NCBI GenBank assembly: GCA_958402445.1
Contig: CATXTO010000001.1
Span: 152,070-216,069, forward strand
Source: an uncultured Eubacteriales bacterium
GTDB lineage: Bacteria > Bacillota > Clostridia > Oscillospirales > Oscillospiraceae
DNA: 64,000 nt
Reading direction: 5' to 3'
Below are positions 7,779 to 16,659 of the stretch, in pieces; the first letter of the stretch is position 1, and each line of letters opens with the position of its first letter. Under the pieces are notes generated by a model. The model ran no database searches. It worked only from the letters and a program-made list of their open reading frames with translations, and was not told the DNA's origin. The position numbers were made by a program, and so were the translations under genes.

Positions 7779-10154
7779 ATGTCACAATTATATGAAAAAT
7801 CTATGGGCAAGCTGGAGCTGGACCGCGTTTTGGAGATGCTGTCTGAGTGCGCCGGTTCCGAGGACGGCAAGGCCCTATGTCTCCGGCTCTGTCCCACCTC
7901 CGATTTGGATACGGCGCGGGAACGCTTGGCGGAGACGACAGCCGCTTGCAGGATGACGTCAGTCAAGGGCGCGCCAGCTTTCTCTGAGGTCAAAGATGTG
8001 GAAGTGGCGCTAGAGCGGGCGGACCGCGGCGGAAGCCTCTCCACCACAGAACTTCTGCGCATTGCCGGCGTCTTGCGCAGCGCGAGGTCCGCAAAAGGAT
8101 ACTGGAGCGAGGATGAGGCGCGGACCGTGCTGACGCCTTTATTCCAGGCCCTGATTCCCAACAAATATCTGGAGGACCGGATTTCCGGCGCCATACTCTC
8201 AGAAGAAGAAATCGCGGATACCGCAAGCCCCACGCTCTCCGACATCCGGCGGCATATGCGGCTGCAAAGCTCCAAAATTCGTGACAGCCTCCAAAAGGTA
8301 ATTTCCTCTACGGCGTATGCCAAATATCTGCGGGAGCCCATCATCACCATCCGGCAGGGGCGGTATGTGGTACCGGTGAAAAGCGAGTGCCGGAATGACG
8401 TACCGGGTCTGGTTCACGACGTATCGGCCACCGGCTCAACCTTTTTTATTGAGCCCATGTCCGCAGTCAACGCCAATAACGCCCTGCGGGAGCTGGAGCT
8501 CAAAGAAAAGAAGGAGATTGAGCGGATTCTGGCGGAGCTGTCTGCGGAGGCGGCGGCCCATCGAGAGGATATCTCCCAGGACTATCGGCTGCTGACCAAG
8601 CTGGATTTGATTTTTGCCAAGGCAAAGCTGTCTTACCAAATGCGGGCGGGGGAGCCGCTTTTGAACGACCAAGGCCGCATTGAGTTAAAAAAGGCACGGC
8701 ATCCATTGATTGACCCCACGGCCGTTGTGCCCATTTCCCTGCGACTGGGCTCGGACTTCGACACCTTGATTATCACAGGTCCCAATACCGGCGGCAAGAC
8801 CGTGACGCTGAAGACGGTGGGCCTGCTGACCCTGATGGCCGCATGTGGCCTGCATATTCCCGCCGGCGATGGAAGTGAGTTGTCCACCTTTGATCGGGTA
8901 CTGGCGGATATTGGTGACGAGCAATCCATTCAGCAGTCCCTTTCCACCTTCTCCTCTCATATGCGGACCATCGTAGACGTGGTGGGACAGTGCGACGACC
9001 GGACGCTGGTTTTATTTGACGAGCTGGGCGCCGGGACGGACCCGGCGGAGGGCGCAGCATTGGCGATGGCGGTCATTGAGTTCTGCCGGACCATGGGCAG
9101 CCGGGTGGTGGCGACCACTCATTATGCAGAGCTCAAGTTATACGCCATGCGGACCAAGGGCGTTATGAACGCCTCCTGTGAATTCGATGTGGAGACGCTG
9201 CAGCCCACATACCGGCTTTTGATTGGCATTCCGGGCAAGTCCAACGCCTTTGCCATCTCCCGGAAGCTGGGGCTGATCGAGGAGATTATTAAGAAGGCCG
9301 GGGATATGGTCAGCCAGAGTGACCGGGACTTTGAGGATGTGCTGTCCCAATTGGAGCAGCAGCGCCAGCAGATGGAATCGGCTAGGCTGGAGGCCGAGCG
9401 GCTCCGCATGGAGACCCAGGAAATCAAACGGCAGAGCGAGGAATATCACGCGCAGCTTCAGAAAGAGCGGGATAAGGCGCTGGAGAAAGCCCGACGGGAG
9501 GCGCAGGGGATTTTAGAGGATGCCCGCCGTACCGCCAACCAAGTCAGTGAGGAGCTCAAGCAGCTGCGCAAGCAAATGCGGGACGCCGCCGACGTGCAAG
9601 GCGTCAATCAAAAGCAAGTGGAATTGCGGCGGAGCCTGAATGAGGCGGAGGACCGGCTCTCGGTTCACAGGAAACCTGCGGAACGGCCAAAGCCCTCCCG
9701 TGCCATTCGGCTGGGGGATACGGTGGAGCTGTTAAGGCTGGGCACCAAGGCTAGCGTAATTGCGCTGAACAAGGACGGGAGCTATACCTTACAGGCCGGC
9801 ATTCTCAAATTAAACGTCAAGCCGGATGAGGTCTATCTGCTGGAGGATGAGAATACCTTCCAAGTAAAGACCCGTCCCGCCCACTCCGGCCGGGAAATGC
9901 ATACTACTGCAACAGCCAGCGAGATTGATCTGCGCGGTATGGACGCCGTAGAGGCGATCTGTGTGCTGGAGCGGTTTCTGGACGAGGTCCTGCGGGCCAA
10001 TCTCCCCACGGCACGGATTATCCACGGTAAGGGCACCGGGGTCCTGCGCAACGCGGTGCAGCAATGTCTAAAAAAGAACAAATATGTCAAAAAGTACCGG
10101 CTTGGGACCTATGGAGAAGGCGAAGATGGGGTGACAATTGCAGAATTTGGTTGA
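7779..10154 (+). CDS. mutS2: MutS2 (recombination suppressor / ribosome-rescue ATPase)
   Basis: A 791-residue protein with the MutS ABC-type ATPase (Walker A GPNTGGKTVTLK near residue 335, then the signature STFSSHM and Walker B LVLFDELGAGTDP), a long coiled-coil after the ATPase (about 520-620) and a C-terminal Smr nuclease domain (EIDLRGMDAVEA and IIHGKGTGVLR). MutS2 proteins suppress homologous recombination and split collided ribosomes in some Firmicutes. Length and domain order are typical. A promoter for the next gene overlaps its stop codon. Confidence 0.97.
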   Translation: MSQLYEKSMGKLELDRVLEMLSECAGSEDGKALCLRLCPTSDLDTARERLAETTAACRMTSVKGAPAFSEVKDVEVALERADRGGSLSTTELLRIAGVLRSARSAKGYWSEDEARTVLTPLFQALIPNKYLEDRISGAILSEEEIADTASPTLSDIRRHMRLQSSKIRDSLQKVISSTAYAKYLREPIITIRQGRYVVPVKSECRNDVPGLVHDVSATGSTFFIEPMSAVNANNALRELELKEKKEIERILAELSAEAAAHREDISQDYRLLTKLDLIFAKAKLSYQMRAGEPLLNDQGRIELKKARHPLIDPTAVVPISLRLGSDFDTLIITGPNTGGKTVTLKTVGLLTLMAACGLHIPAGDGSELSTFDRVLADIGDEQSIQQSLSTFSSHMRTIVDVVGQCDDRTLVLFDELGAGTDPAEGAALAMAVIEFCRTMGSRVVATTHYAELKLYAMRTKGVMNASCEFDVETLQPTYRLLIGIPGKSNAFAISRKLGLIEEIIKKAGDMVSQSDRDFEDVLSQLEQQRQQMESARLEAERLRMETQEIKRQSEEYHAQLQKERDKALEKARREAQGILEDARRTANQVSEELKQLRKQMRDAADVQGVNQKQVELRRSLNEAEDRLSVHRKPAERPKPSRAIRLGDTVELLRLGTKASVIALNKDGSYTLQAGILKLNVKPDEVYLLEDENTFQVKTRPAHSGREMHTTATASEIDLRGMDAVEAICVLERFLDEVLRANLPTARIIHGKGTGVLRNAVQQCLKKNKYVKKYRLGTYGEGEDGVTIAEFG

Positions 10155-10178
10155 CTTTTACCGCAAATTTGTTATGAT
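10151..10178 (+). promoter_or_regulatory. Promoter for the HPr-like gene
   Basis: TTGACT at 10151-10156 and TATGAT at 10173-10178 are separated by 16 bases. The -35 box overlaps the mutS2 stop codon, so the HPr-like gene can be expressed separately from mutS2. Confidence 0.7.
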
Positions 10179-10231
10179 ATGAGGAGAACCACACCATTGG
10201 TGCAATGGACCGCATGCAAGGAGTGAATTTC

Positions 10232-10492
10232 ATGTACAAACAGCAGACTGTCGTAAAATGTGATTCTGGCCTGTACAACGAGCAGGTCACATATTTTGTT
10301 CAGAAGGCCAATGAATTCCGCTGCAACATCTGGCTGGAGTATGGCACCAAGAAGATGAACGCGAAGAGCCTACTTGGCATCATGTCTTTGTGTGTTGGTA
10401 CAGGCGCCAGTGTTACCCTCTCGGCAGATGGACCGGATGAGCAGGAAGCAGTTGCAACGCTGTGTGAAATGCTGCAGCGGGATATTTTTTAA
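10232..10492 (+). CDS. HPr/Crh-like protein lacking the phospho-accepting histidine
   Basis: An 86-residue HPr-fold protein. In PTS HPr, His15 in the motif GLHARPA takes phosphate from enzyme I; here the aligned segment is GLYNEQV, with Tyr at position 15 and Glu at 17. The regulatory serine is kept at position 46 in NAKSLLGIMSL. Bacillus Crh likewise lacks His15 but keeps Ser46 and acts only in carbon catabolite regulation with CcpA after HPr kinase phosphorylation; a similar non-transport role is inferred here. ATG 10232 follows AAGGAGTG. The gene has its own promoter (10151-10178) and a terminator (10505-10555), so it is monocistronic. Confidence 0.85.
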   Translation: MYKQQTVVKCDSGLYNEQVTYFVQKANEFRCNIWLEYGTKKMNAKSLLGIMSLCVGTGASVTLSADGPDEQEAVATLCEMLQRDIF

Positions 10493-10504
10493 TCAATACG
10501 GCCA

Positions 10505-10555
10505 TAACTGCCTCGGGCCGCTGCCATGCGGCGGCCTCTGAGGCAGTTTCCTTAT
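10505..10555 (+). terminator. Terminator after the HPr-like gene
   Basis: Outer arms AACTGCCTC (10505-10513) and GAGGCAGTT (10540-10548), with an inner GGCCGC/GCGGCC-type stem, are followed by TTCCTTAT. Confidence 0.8.
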
Positions 10556-10571
10556 CTGAGAAGGGGTTTGC

Positions 10572-12401
10572 ATGACGTATGAGGAATTAAAGGAGAAAGC
10601 ACTGACCCTGCCATACGCCCCTGGGGTTTACTTGATGCGGGACCGGACCAATCTGGTTATTTATGTGGGAAAGGCCAAACGGTTAAAAAACCGGGTGAGT
10701 CAGTATTTTCAGGATTCCGCGGCGCACAGTCCTAAAACCCGGGTCATGGTGTCTAAAATTGACCATTTTGACGTGATTGTGGCTGCCTCGGAGTTTGAGG
10801 CGCTGGTGCTGGAATGCTCCCTCATCAAACGGTACATGCCCAAGTACAACATTCTGTTAAAGGATGATAAGGGGTACCCCTATTTGCGGTTGGACATGCA
10901 GGAGCCTTATCCACGAATCACTCTGGTAAACAAGCTCTCCGACGACGGCGCTTCCTATTTTGGCCCGTATGGAAGCAGGGGCGTGACACAAAACGTCCTG
11001 AATACGATCCAACGGACGTTAAAGCTACCAAACTGCAGCAAACGCTTCCCCAGGGATTTGGGGAAAGAACGTCCGTGTCTCAATTATCACATGAATCAAT
11101 GCCTGGGCTGGTGCCAGGAGGATCAAAGCCAGGAGGCATATCGGCAGACCATGGAGCAGGCCCGTCTGTTACTGGCCGGTAGCTATCATAAGCTGGCCCA
11201 GGAGCTCCGCACGCAGATAGAGGCTGCGGCGGAACGCCTGGAGTTTGAGCTGGCGGCGGAGCTGCGGGACCGGCTGCGGGCGGTAGAGGCGTTGGGCAAA
11301 AAGCAATTGGTCACAGCGGGCTCCATGGCCGACACGGATGTGATTGGATTTGCGCAAACGGAGTCTAAAAGCTGTTTCGTCGTGCTTCATTATAGCGGGG
11401 GGAACCTGTTGGATAAGGATTATGAGATTCTCTCCGTACAGGAAAACCCAGAGGCTGCGGTCTCCAGTCTGGTTAAACAGTATTATTTGGCCCGGGGTGT
11501 TGCACCAAAGGTCATCTTGCTTCCTATGGCCATGGAGGATGCCTCCCTGTTTGAGGCGCTCCTGCTCCAGAACTTTGGAAAGAAATCTCGCCTGCGTCTG
11601 CCGCAGCGAGGGGATAGCGCGCAATTGGTTAAGCTTGCCAATAAAAATGCCCTGGAGGAGGCCCAGCGGGTCACAACCAAGGAGGAACGAATTTCCGGGA
11701 CCTTGCAGCTTCTGGGAAAAATGCTATCCCTCCCGGAGATGCCCCGGCGGCTAGAGGCGTTTGACATCTCAAACATTTCCGGTACGGATATCGTAGCTTC
11801 CATGGTGGTTTTTTGCGACGGCAAGCCAGAAAAAAAGGATTACAAACGATTCAAGGTGGAGGGACTTGCCGGACAGGACGATTATGGTTCCATGCGTCAG
11901 GTAGTTACGAGGCGGTTCCTGCACTATCGGCAGCAGGACCCGGGATTTTCGGAGAAACCGGATCTTTTGCTCATTGACGGCGGTGCAGTTCACGCCGGTA
12001 TCGTGGTGGAGGCGCTGCGGGCTCTGGGCCTGGAGTTTCCGGTCTTTGGCATGGTCAAGGATGGGCGGCACCGGACCCGGGCTCTGGTGACGCCGGAGGG
12101 CCGAGAAATAGCTTTGGATGGTACGCCAGCTGTTTTCGCCCTCATCGGAACTATTCAGGAGGAAACCCACCGCTTTGCCATCAACTACCATCGGACCCTG
12201 CGAAGCAAGCGGCTGCGAAGCTCTCAGCTGGACGACGTGCCTGGTATCGGCCCCAAGCGCAAAGCGGCTCTGCTGCACCGATTTCAGTCTATCCGGGCCA
12301 TTGGCGCGGCCAGCTTGGAGGAATTGCAGGGAATACTGCCCGCTGATGCAGCACAGGCGGTCTATCTGCACTTTCATCAGGAGGAGAACCCATGCGAGTG
12401 A
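10572..12401 (+). CDS. uvrC: Excinuclease ABC subunit UvrC
   Basis: A 609-residue protein with an N-terminal GIY-YIG nuclease (APGVYLMRD then IYVGKAKRLKNRV), a cysteine cluster in the middle (LNYHMNQCLGWC), a UvrBC segment near residues 200-230, an RNase H-like endonuclease domain (FDISNISGTDIVASMVVF and LLLIDGG) and C-terminal helix-hairpin-helix motifs (LDDVPGIGPKRKAALL). UvrC makes both incisions in nucleotide excision repair. It overlaps rsmD by 10 bases. Confidence 0.97.
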   Translation: MTYEELKEKALTLPYAPGVYLMRDRTNLVIYVGKAKRLKNRVSQYFQDSAAHSPKTRVMVSKIDHFDVIVAASEFEALVLECSLIKRYMPKYNILLKDDKGYPYLRLDMQEPYPRITLVNKLSDDGASYFGPYGSRGVTQNVLNTIQRTLKLPNCSKRFPRDLGKERPCLNYHMNQCLGWCQEDQSQEAYRQTMEQARLLLAGSYHKLAQELRTQIEAAAERLEFELAAELRDRLRAVEALGKKQLVTAGSMADTDVIGFAQTESKSCFVVLHYSGGNLLDKDYEILSVQENPEAAVSSLVKQYYLARGVAPKVILLPMAMEDASLFEALLLQNFGKKSRLRLPQRGDSAQLVKLANKNALEEAQRVTTKEERISGTLQLLGKMLSLPEMPRRLEAFDISNISGTDIVASMVVFCDGKPEKKDYKRFKVEGLAGQDDYGSMRQVVTRRFLHYRQQDPGFSEKPDLLLIDGGAVHAGIVVEALRALGLEFPVFGMVKDGRHRTRALVTPEGREIALDGTPAVFALIGTIQEETHRFAINYHRTLRSKRLRSSQLDDVPGIGPKRKAALLHRFQSIRAIGAASLEELQGILPADAAQAVYLHFHQEENPCE

Positions 12402-12952
12402 TTACAGGATCGGCGCGGGGCGTGAAACTGAAGTCGCCAGCCGGCATGCAAACAAGACCGACAGCGGACCGAGTGAAGGAAGCCCTGTTCAGTAAAATTC
12501 AATTTGAGCTTCCAGGCGCCAGGGTGCTGGATTTATTCGCTGGAACAGGGCAGCTTGGAATTGAGGCCCTGAGCCGCGGGGCGGCGGAGGCGGTCTTTGT
12601 GGACGCGCAAGATTCCGCATGCGCTTTGGTGCGGGAAAATCTGCGGCTGGCAAAACTGGAGCCCCAAGGACGGGTTATCCGCGCGGATTATCTTCAATAC
12701 TTGAAAATGTGTAACACGCGGTTTTCCATCATCTTTCTGGATCCCCCCTATGCGGAGCTTTTTTTAGAAAATGCACTGAAAAAGATATCAGAAATTGACA
12801 TTTTAGCCAATGGTGGTATAATAATGACGGAACGGCCGGTTGGAAAGGAGCTTTCCTTGCGTTTGCCTGGTTTCCAGCGGTCACAGGATTCAAAATATGG
12901 GAAAACGCTTTTGACGCTTTTCCGGAAAGAGTGGTCTGAGGAAACTGAATGA
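12392..12952 (+). CDS. rsmD: 16S rRNA (guanine966-N2)-methyltransferase RsmD
   Basis: A 186-residue methyltransferase beginning MRVITGSARGVKLKSP, typical of RsmD, with SAM motif VLDLFAGTGQLGIEALSRGA and catalytic DPPY near residue 114. It methylates 16S rRNA during 30S assembly. Start ATG 12392 lies within the uvrC end after AGGAGGAG; its stop overlaps coaD (ATGA). The rsmD-coaD pair is conserved in Firmicutes (ylbH-ylbI in Bacillus). Confidence 0.95.
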   Translation: MRVITGSARGVKLKSPAGMQTRPTADRVKEALFSKIQFELPGARVLDLFAGTGQLGIEALSRGAAEAVFVDAQDSACALVRENLRLAKLEPQGRVIRADYLQYLKMCNTRFSIIFLDPPYAELFLENALKKISEIDILANGGIIMTERPVGKELSLRLPGFQRSQDSKYGKTLLTLFRKEWSEETE

Positions 12953-13458
12953 AAATCGCAATTTACCCTGGCAGTTTCGATCCCGTTACCAAAGGGCATC
13001 TGAACATCATCCGGCGGGCCTCCAAGATATTCGACCGTTTGATCGTCTGTGTCATGATTAACGCGGGTAAAAAGCCCTTGTTCTCCCAGCAGGAACGAAC
13101 GGAAATGCTGCGGCGTGTAACCGGAGACCTGAGCAATGTGGAAATTGATTCTGCAAACGAGCTTTTGGCGGATTATGCCCGCCGAAAAGGGGGCTGCGTG
13201 GTGGTAAAAGGTCTCCGTGCCGGCTCTGACTTTGAGAACGAATTTCAAATGGCGCTGATCAACCATAAAATTAACCCTCATTTGGACACCATGTTCCTCA
13301 CCTCCGAGCATCAATACATGTATTTGAGCTCCAGTATTGTAAAGGAACTGGCTTTCTATGATGTGGAATTGGCGGATTTCCTTCCCATGGAGATCATTCC
13401 GGACTTTAAAAAGCGCATTCAAGCAATCAAACAACAAGGAGGAATTACCCATGCATGA
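12949..13458 (+). CDS. coaD: Phosphopantetheine adenylyltransferase CoaD
   Basis: A 169-residue nucleotidyltransferase with the N-terminal motif YPGSFDPVTKGHLNII (T/HxGH) and the C-terminal phosphate-binding LSSSIVKEL. It catalyses the penultimate step of coenzyme A synthesis, joining ATP and 4'-phosphopantetheine. It is coupled to rsmD upstream and overlaps the next gene by eight bases. Confidence 0.96.
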   Translation: MKIAIYPGSFDPVTKGHLNIIRRASKIFDRLIVCVMINAGKKPLFSQQERTEMLRRVTGDLSNVEIDSANELLADYARRKGGCVVVKGLRAGSDFENEFQMALINHKINPHLDTMFLTSEHQYMYLSSSIVKELAFYDVELADFLPMEIIPDFKKRIQAIKQQGGITHA

Positions 13459-13951
13459 CAACGGCATCGAAGAATTGATTACGAAACTATACGATCTGGT
13501 GCAGGACGCCCGTTCCTTGCCTCTGGGTGCCGATAAGTGCATTGTGGAGCGGGACAAGGTCCTGGACATGCTGGATGAAATCAGCAACCAGCTGCCCGGC
13601 GAATTGAAACAGGCCAAGACCATCGTAGACTCCCGCAATGAGTTGATTGCCAAGGCGAAGCGGGAAGCGGAGGGCATGCTGCGCCAGGCCCAGGCTCAAG
13701 CAAAGCAATTGGTCTCGCAAGACGCCATTTATAGAGAGGCGCAGGCCCAGGCCGAGGAAATGGTTCGCACAGCGCAGTCGAAAATCAAAGAACTTAAGCA
13801 GGTCACCAATGACTATGTGGACGATTCTTTAAAGCGGACGGAAGAGGCCATTGCGGAGGCGCTGGGAGAGCTGCGGGAGTCTCGCAGCAGATTCCGTAAA
13901 TTGGTGAACCCCCAGGAGCGATCCTCTTCCCCCATTATTGAGGATGTGTAG
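13451..13951 (+). CDS. Coiled-coil protein resembling ATP synthase subunit B/H stalks
   Basis: A 166-residue, highly charged protein without membrane segment or signal peptide. Residues about 50-145 are an almost continuous Ala/Gln/Glu/Lys-rich helix (KAKREAEGMLRQAQAQAKQL; EAQAQAEEMVRTAQSKIKEL), predicted as coiled coil. Such proteins are often labelled as vacuolar-type ATPase subunit H or DivIVA-like, but no ATP synthase genes are nearby and the similarity is probably compositional. ATG 13451 follows AAGGAGGAATTACCC and overlaps the coaD stop. It ends just before a strong terminator and is therefore the last gene of the uvrC-rsmD-coaD operon. Function unknown; a cytoskeletal or cell-division scaffold is possible. 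Confidence 0.8.
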   Translation: MHDNGIEELITKLYDLVQDARSLPLGADKCIVERDKVLDMLDEISNQLPGELKQAKTIVDSRNELIAKAKREAEGMLRQAQAQAKQLVSQDAIYREAQAQAEEMVRTAQSKIKELKQVTNDYVDDSLKRTEEAIAEALGELRESRSRFRKLVNPQERSSSPIIEDV

Positions 13952-13960
13952 GGTAACTTT

Positions 13961-14003
13961 AAATAACAGGTCAATTCCAGTCAATTGACCTGTTATTTGC
14001 TTA
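13961..14003 (+). terminator. Terminator ending the uvrC-rsmD-coaD operon
   Basis: A perfect 16-bp stem, AAATAACAGGTCAATT (13961-13976) with AATTGACCTGTTATTT (13983-13998), around a 6-base loop. The A/T-rich base of the stem allows termination in both directions. Confidence 0.88.
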
Positions 14004-14033
14004 TCGAGTGGAATTTGACGGGAGGGGCAACAT

Positions 14034-15728
14034 TTGAACTATCTCGAAAACTATCAAACTTGGTGCGAAGCAGCGCTGTCCGAAGATCTGCGCCTGGAGC
14101 TTCTTTCCCTGGCCGGCCAGGAGTCGGAGCTACAGAGCCGGTTCGGCGGTGAACTGCAATTTGGTACCGCCGGAATGCGAGGTCTTATGGGGGTGGGCAG
14201 TAACCGTCTCAACCGCTATACGGTGCGCCGGGCGGCGCAAGGAATGGCAGCCTGGCTTTTTTCGACGGATTTACCGAAAAAGGCTGCGATCGCCTATGAC
14301 TCCAGGCATAATTCTCAAGTTTTTGCAGAGACTTGCGCCGTCGCCTTTGGAGAAGCCGGTATTCAGGTCTGGCTCTATGACCGGCTGGCCCCCACTCCTA
14401 TGCTGTCATATGCTGTGCGGCAGTTGGGTTGCGGCTGCGGTGTGGTGATTTCCGCCAGCCACAATGCCGGATCTTACAACGGAGTCAAATGCTACGGACC
14501 GGACGGTTGTCAGATGACCGACGAGCCCGCTGCTGTCGTCACAGAAAAAATAAAGAATATTCCTTACTTTGAAGCTGAAACAAAGTCCTTTCAAGCACTG
14601 CTGGAAGAGGGGATTGTTCGTTATATTCCCCAGAGTCTGTGGGAGTCTTATTACCAAAGTGTTCTAAACGAGGCTCTGGAGCCGCAGGTCATTTCAGATT
14701 CCGGTCTTCGAGTGGTCTATACGCCGCTGTGCGGGACTGGCAACGAACCGGTGCGGGAAGTGCTGAACCGTTTAGGTGCCAAGGTCACGGTTGTGCGTGC
14801 GCAGGAGCTGCCGGACGGCGACTTCAAAACCTGTGAGTATCCCAATCCTGAAACAGACGCCGCGTTAAATGAGAGCTATCATGTGGCGCGCACCGTCCCT
14901 TGCGACGTTATTTTGGGTACGGATCCGGATTGTGACCGCGTGGCCATTGCTGTGCCGGCGGCGGACGGATTTCAAAAGCTCACCGGCAACGAATTGGGCT
15001 GCTTGCTGCTGGACTATGTCTTGAAAACCAAATCAGCAAATGGAAGTCTGCCCCAGGAGGCCGAGGTTGTGCGGAGTATCGTCACCACGCCCTTGGCGGA
15101 CCGCATTGCCTCTCACTACGGCTGCCGGATGATAACCGTTCTCACGGGCTTTAAATATATCGGCGGGGAAATTTTGCGACTGGAGCTGCAGGGCCAGGTG
15201 AATCGCTTTATTTTTGGCTTTGAGGAAAGCTGTGGTTACCTCAAAGGAACGTTTGTACGGGACAAGGATGCAGTAGTGGCTTCAATGTTGGTTTGCGAGA
15301 TGGCGGCTGCATTGAAAAAGGAAGGCCTTGGCATTTTGGACGCTTTGGAGCAATTGTATCAAACCTATGGCGTGTATCTCACCCAGGTGCAAAGTATCGA
15401 ACTCACTGGAGTGGATGCCATGCAGAAGGCCGCTGCCCGTATGGAGCAGCTACGCGAGCAGACACCGGAGCAAATCGGCGGCAGCCGGGTTACTGTCGTG
15501 CGCGATTATCTTCTGGGTACGTGCCGTGGCTTGACTGGGTGTGACGATGAATCAATTGCACTGCCCAAGTCCAATGTTCTGGAACTGCTGTTGGACGGCG
15601 GAAACAGCGTCATCGTGCGGCCCTCCGGCACCGAACCTAAAATCAAATATTACTATACGGCGGTAGCGTCAACCCGTCCCATGGCGGAAGCTAAGCTGTC
15701 AGCCATGATTAAACAAATGAACGCGTAA
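14034..15728 (+). CDS. pgcA: Alpha-D-phosphohexomutase (phosphoglucomutase/phosphomannomutase)
   Basis: A 564-residue cytoplasmic enzyme with the four-domain phosphohexomutase layout: N-terminal FGTAGMRG, active-site serine loop VVISASHNAGSYNG near residue 140, metal-binding GTDPDCDR near 302, sugar-binding FGFEESCGYL near 400 and the C-terminal phosphate-binding RPSGTEPKIKYY. It interconverts hexose 1- and 6-phosphates, feeding polysaccharide and envelope precursors. The start is a TTG at 14034 after GGGAGGGGC. It is flanked by terminators on both sides and is a single-gene unit. Confidence 0.94.
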   Translation: MNYLENYQTWCEAALSEDLRLELLSLAGQESELQSRFGGELQFGTAGMRGLMGVGSNRLNRYTVRRAAQGMAAWLFSTDLPKKAAIAYDSRHNSQVFAETCAVAFGEAGIQVWLYDRLAPTPMLSYAVRQLGCGCGVVISASHNAGSYNGVKCYGPDGCQMTDEPAAVVTEKIKNIPYFEAETKSFQALLEEGIVRYIPQSLWESYYQSVLNEALEPQVISDSGLRVVYTPLCGTGNEPVREVLNRLGAKVTVVRAQELPDGDFKTCEYPNPETDAALNESYHVARTVPCDVILGTDPDCDRVAIAVPAADGFQKLTGNELGCLLLDYVLKTKSANGSLPQEAEVVRSIVTTPLADRIASHYGCRMITVLTGFKYIGGEILRLELQGQVNRFIFGFEESCGYLKGTFVRDKDAVVASMLVCEMAAALKKEGLGILDALEQLYQTYGVYLTQVQSIELTGVDAMQKAAARMEQLREQTPEQIGGSRVTVVRDYLLGTCRGLTGCDDESIALPKSNVLELLLDGGNSVIVRPSGTEPKIKYYYTAVASTRPMAEAKLSAMIKQMNA

Positions 15729-15745
15729 AAGAATGACGCATTATC

Positions 15746-15778
15746 ACCCCCGGGGCCATATGGGCCTCGGGGGTTTGC
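15746..15778 (+). terminator. Terminator after the phosphohexomutase gene
   Basis: A 12-bp stem with one G-T pair, from ACCCCCGGGGCC (15746-15757) to GGGCCTCGGGGGT, loop ATAT, then TTTG. Confidence 0.85.
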
Positions 15779-15798
15779 TATGCCACGAGAAACTATAG

Positions 15799-15836
15799 TT
15801 CTGGAAGAGACAGGCCCAGCATAGGCTGTACCAGAA
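15799..15836 (+). other. Nested inverted repeat in the leader of the 15850 gene
   Basis: TTCTGG (15799-15804) pairs with CCAGAA (15831-15836), and inside it ACA-GCC pairs with GGC-TGT. The structure ends four bases before the ribosome site AGAGGA of the next gene, so it could influence translation. It has no T-tract and does not look like a terminator. No known riboswitch was recognised. Confidence 0.35.
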
Positions 15837-15849
15837 AGGGGAGAGGAAC

Positions 15850-16293
15850 TTGGGTAAAATCAAATGGGACAAGAAATCCATTGGGACCAAAAAACAAATA
15901 GGCCTTGCAAAGGGATTGGGCATCGGCCTGGGGATCAGCATAGGACTCACCCTCGTGCTGGTACTCCTGTTCGCGGCGCTCTTAGACCGGCAGGTTTTAA
16001 AAGAAAGCGCGGTTGGAACATTGGCCGGGGGGACCTTGCTGCTCTCAGCCGGCGTAGGCGCCTGGGTGGCTGCGCGAAAGGTCGGCCAGCGCCGTATGGT
16101 AGTGTGTCTGCTATCGGCCTGCTGCTATTTCCTATTGCTTTTGGCTGCGACCGCCTTTTTCTTTGGCGGAAAATACCAGGGAGTGCCGGTGACGGCGGCT
16201 TTGGTTTTCGGCGCTGCCGCCGCGGCTGGAATTCTCGGCGCAGGTGGTAAAGGGAATCGAAAAAGGATCTCCAAGAAATACAGAATCAGTTAA
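15850..16293 (+). CDS. Small four-helix membrane protein (TIGR04086-like)
   Basis: A 147-residue protein with a basic N-terminus (KIKWDKKSIGTKKQ) and about four membrane segments at residues 24-45, 54-72, 82-103 and 110-132, ending in a basic tail (GNRKRISKKYRIS). The topology and size resemble the TIGR04086 family of Firmicutes membrane proteins, but I am not certain. TTG 15850 follows GAGAGGAAC. It stands alone between a terminator and a 19-bp hairpin. Confidence 0.7.
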   Translation: MGKIKWDKKSIGTKKQIGLAKGLGIGLGISIGLTLVLVLLFAALLDRQVLKESAVGTLAGGTLLLSAGVGAWVAARKVGQRRMVVCLLSACCYFLLLLAATAFFFGGKYQGVPVTAALVFGAAAAAGILGAGGKGNRKRISKKYRIS

Positions 16294-16329
16294 GTTGTAC
16301 AAAAACGCAAAAAGGTAAATCAAATTTAC

Positions 16330-16373
16330 CCAAATATAGATTTTGCAGGATTCTCTGCAAAATCTATATTTGG
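16330..16373. terminator. Perfect 19-bp inverted repeat (probable bidirectional terminator)
   Basis: CCAAATATAGATTTTGCAG at 16330-16348 is repeated in inverted form at 16355-16373 around a 6-base loop. It lies 37 bases after a stop codon, which fits termination, but there is no clear T-tract. The remaining bases up to 16520 are AT-rich with no gene. Confidence 0.55.
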
Positions 16374-16520
16374 AATCAATTTAAAAAACGCAATACAATA
16401 TCTTGGGCCGTGGCGGCAAAGTGCGTAATCATACAGTACGAAGTTCATTTTGTTTACATAATATTGTTGACATAAAATATGTACATAATTTACAAAAAAC
16501 GTATTTTTAATGAATTGCCC

Positions 16521-16549
16521 TTGAATTCCCCCTGGTTTTGGAGTATAGT
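16521..16549 (+). promoter_or_regulatory. Promoter upstream of the 16660 gene and xerD
   Basis: TTGAAT (16521-16526) and TATAGT (16544-16549) are 17 bases apart. The mRNA would start about 105 bases before the ATG at 16660. Confidence 0.55.
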
Positions 16550-16659
16550 TAAGAGCACAAAGTAATGATTGATCGCATATGGTGCGGGAATCTGTGCGAG
16601 TTATGTCGGCTATACTCCGGGCGTTCATTGGTATGAAATCGGTTGGAGGGCCAATACAA

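Noticed and set aside
16330..16373. Terminal inverted repeat of an insertion sequence
   Set aside because: Both arms are adjacent with a 6-base loop, and there is no transposase or target duplication.
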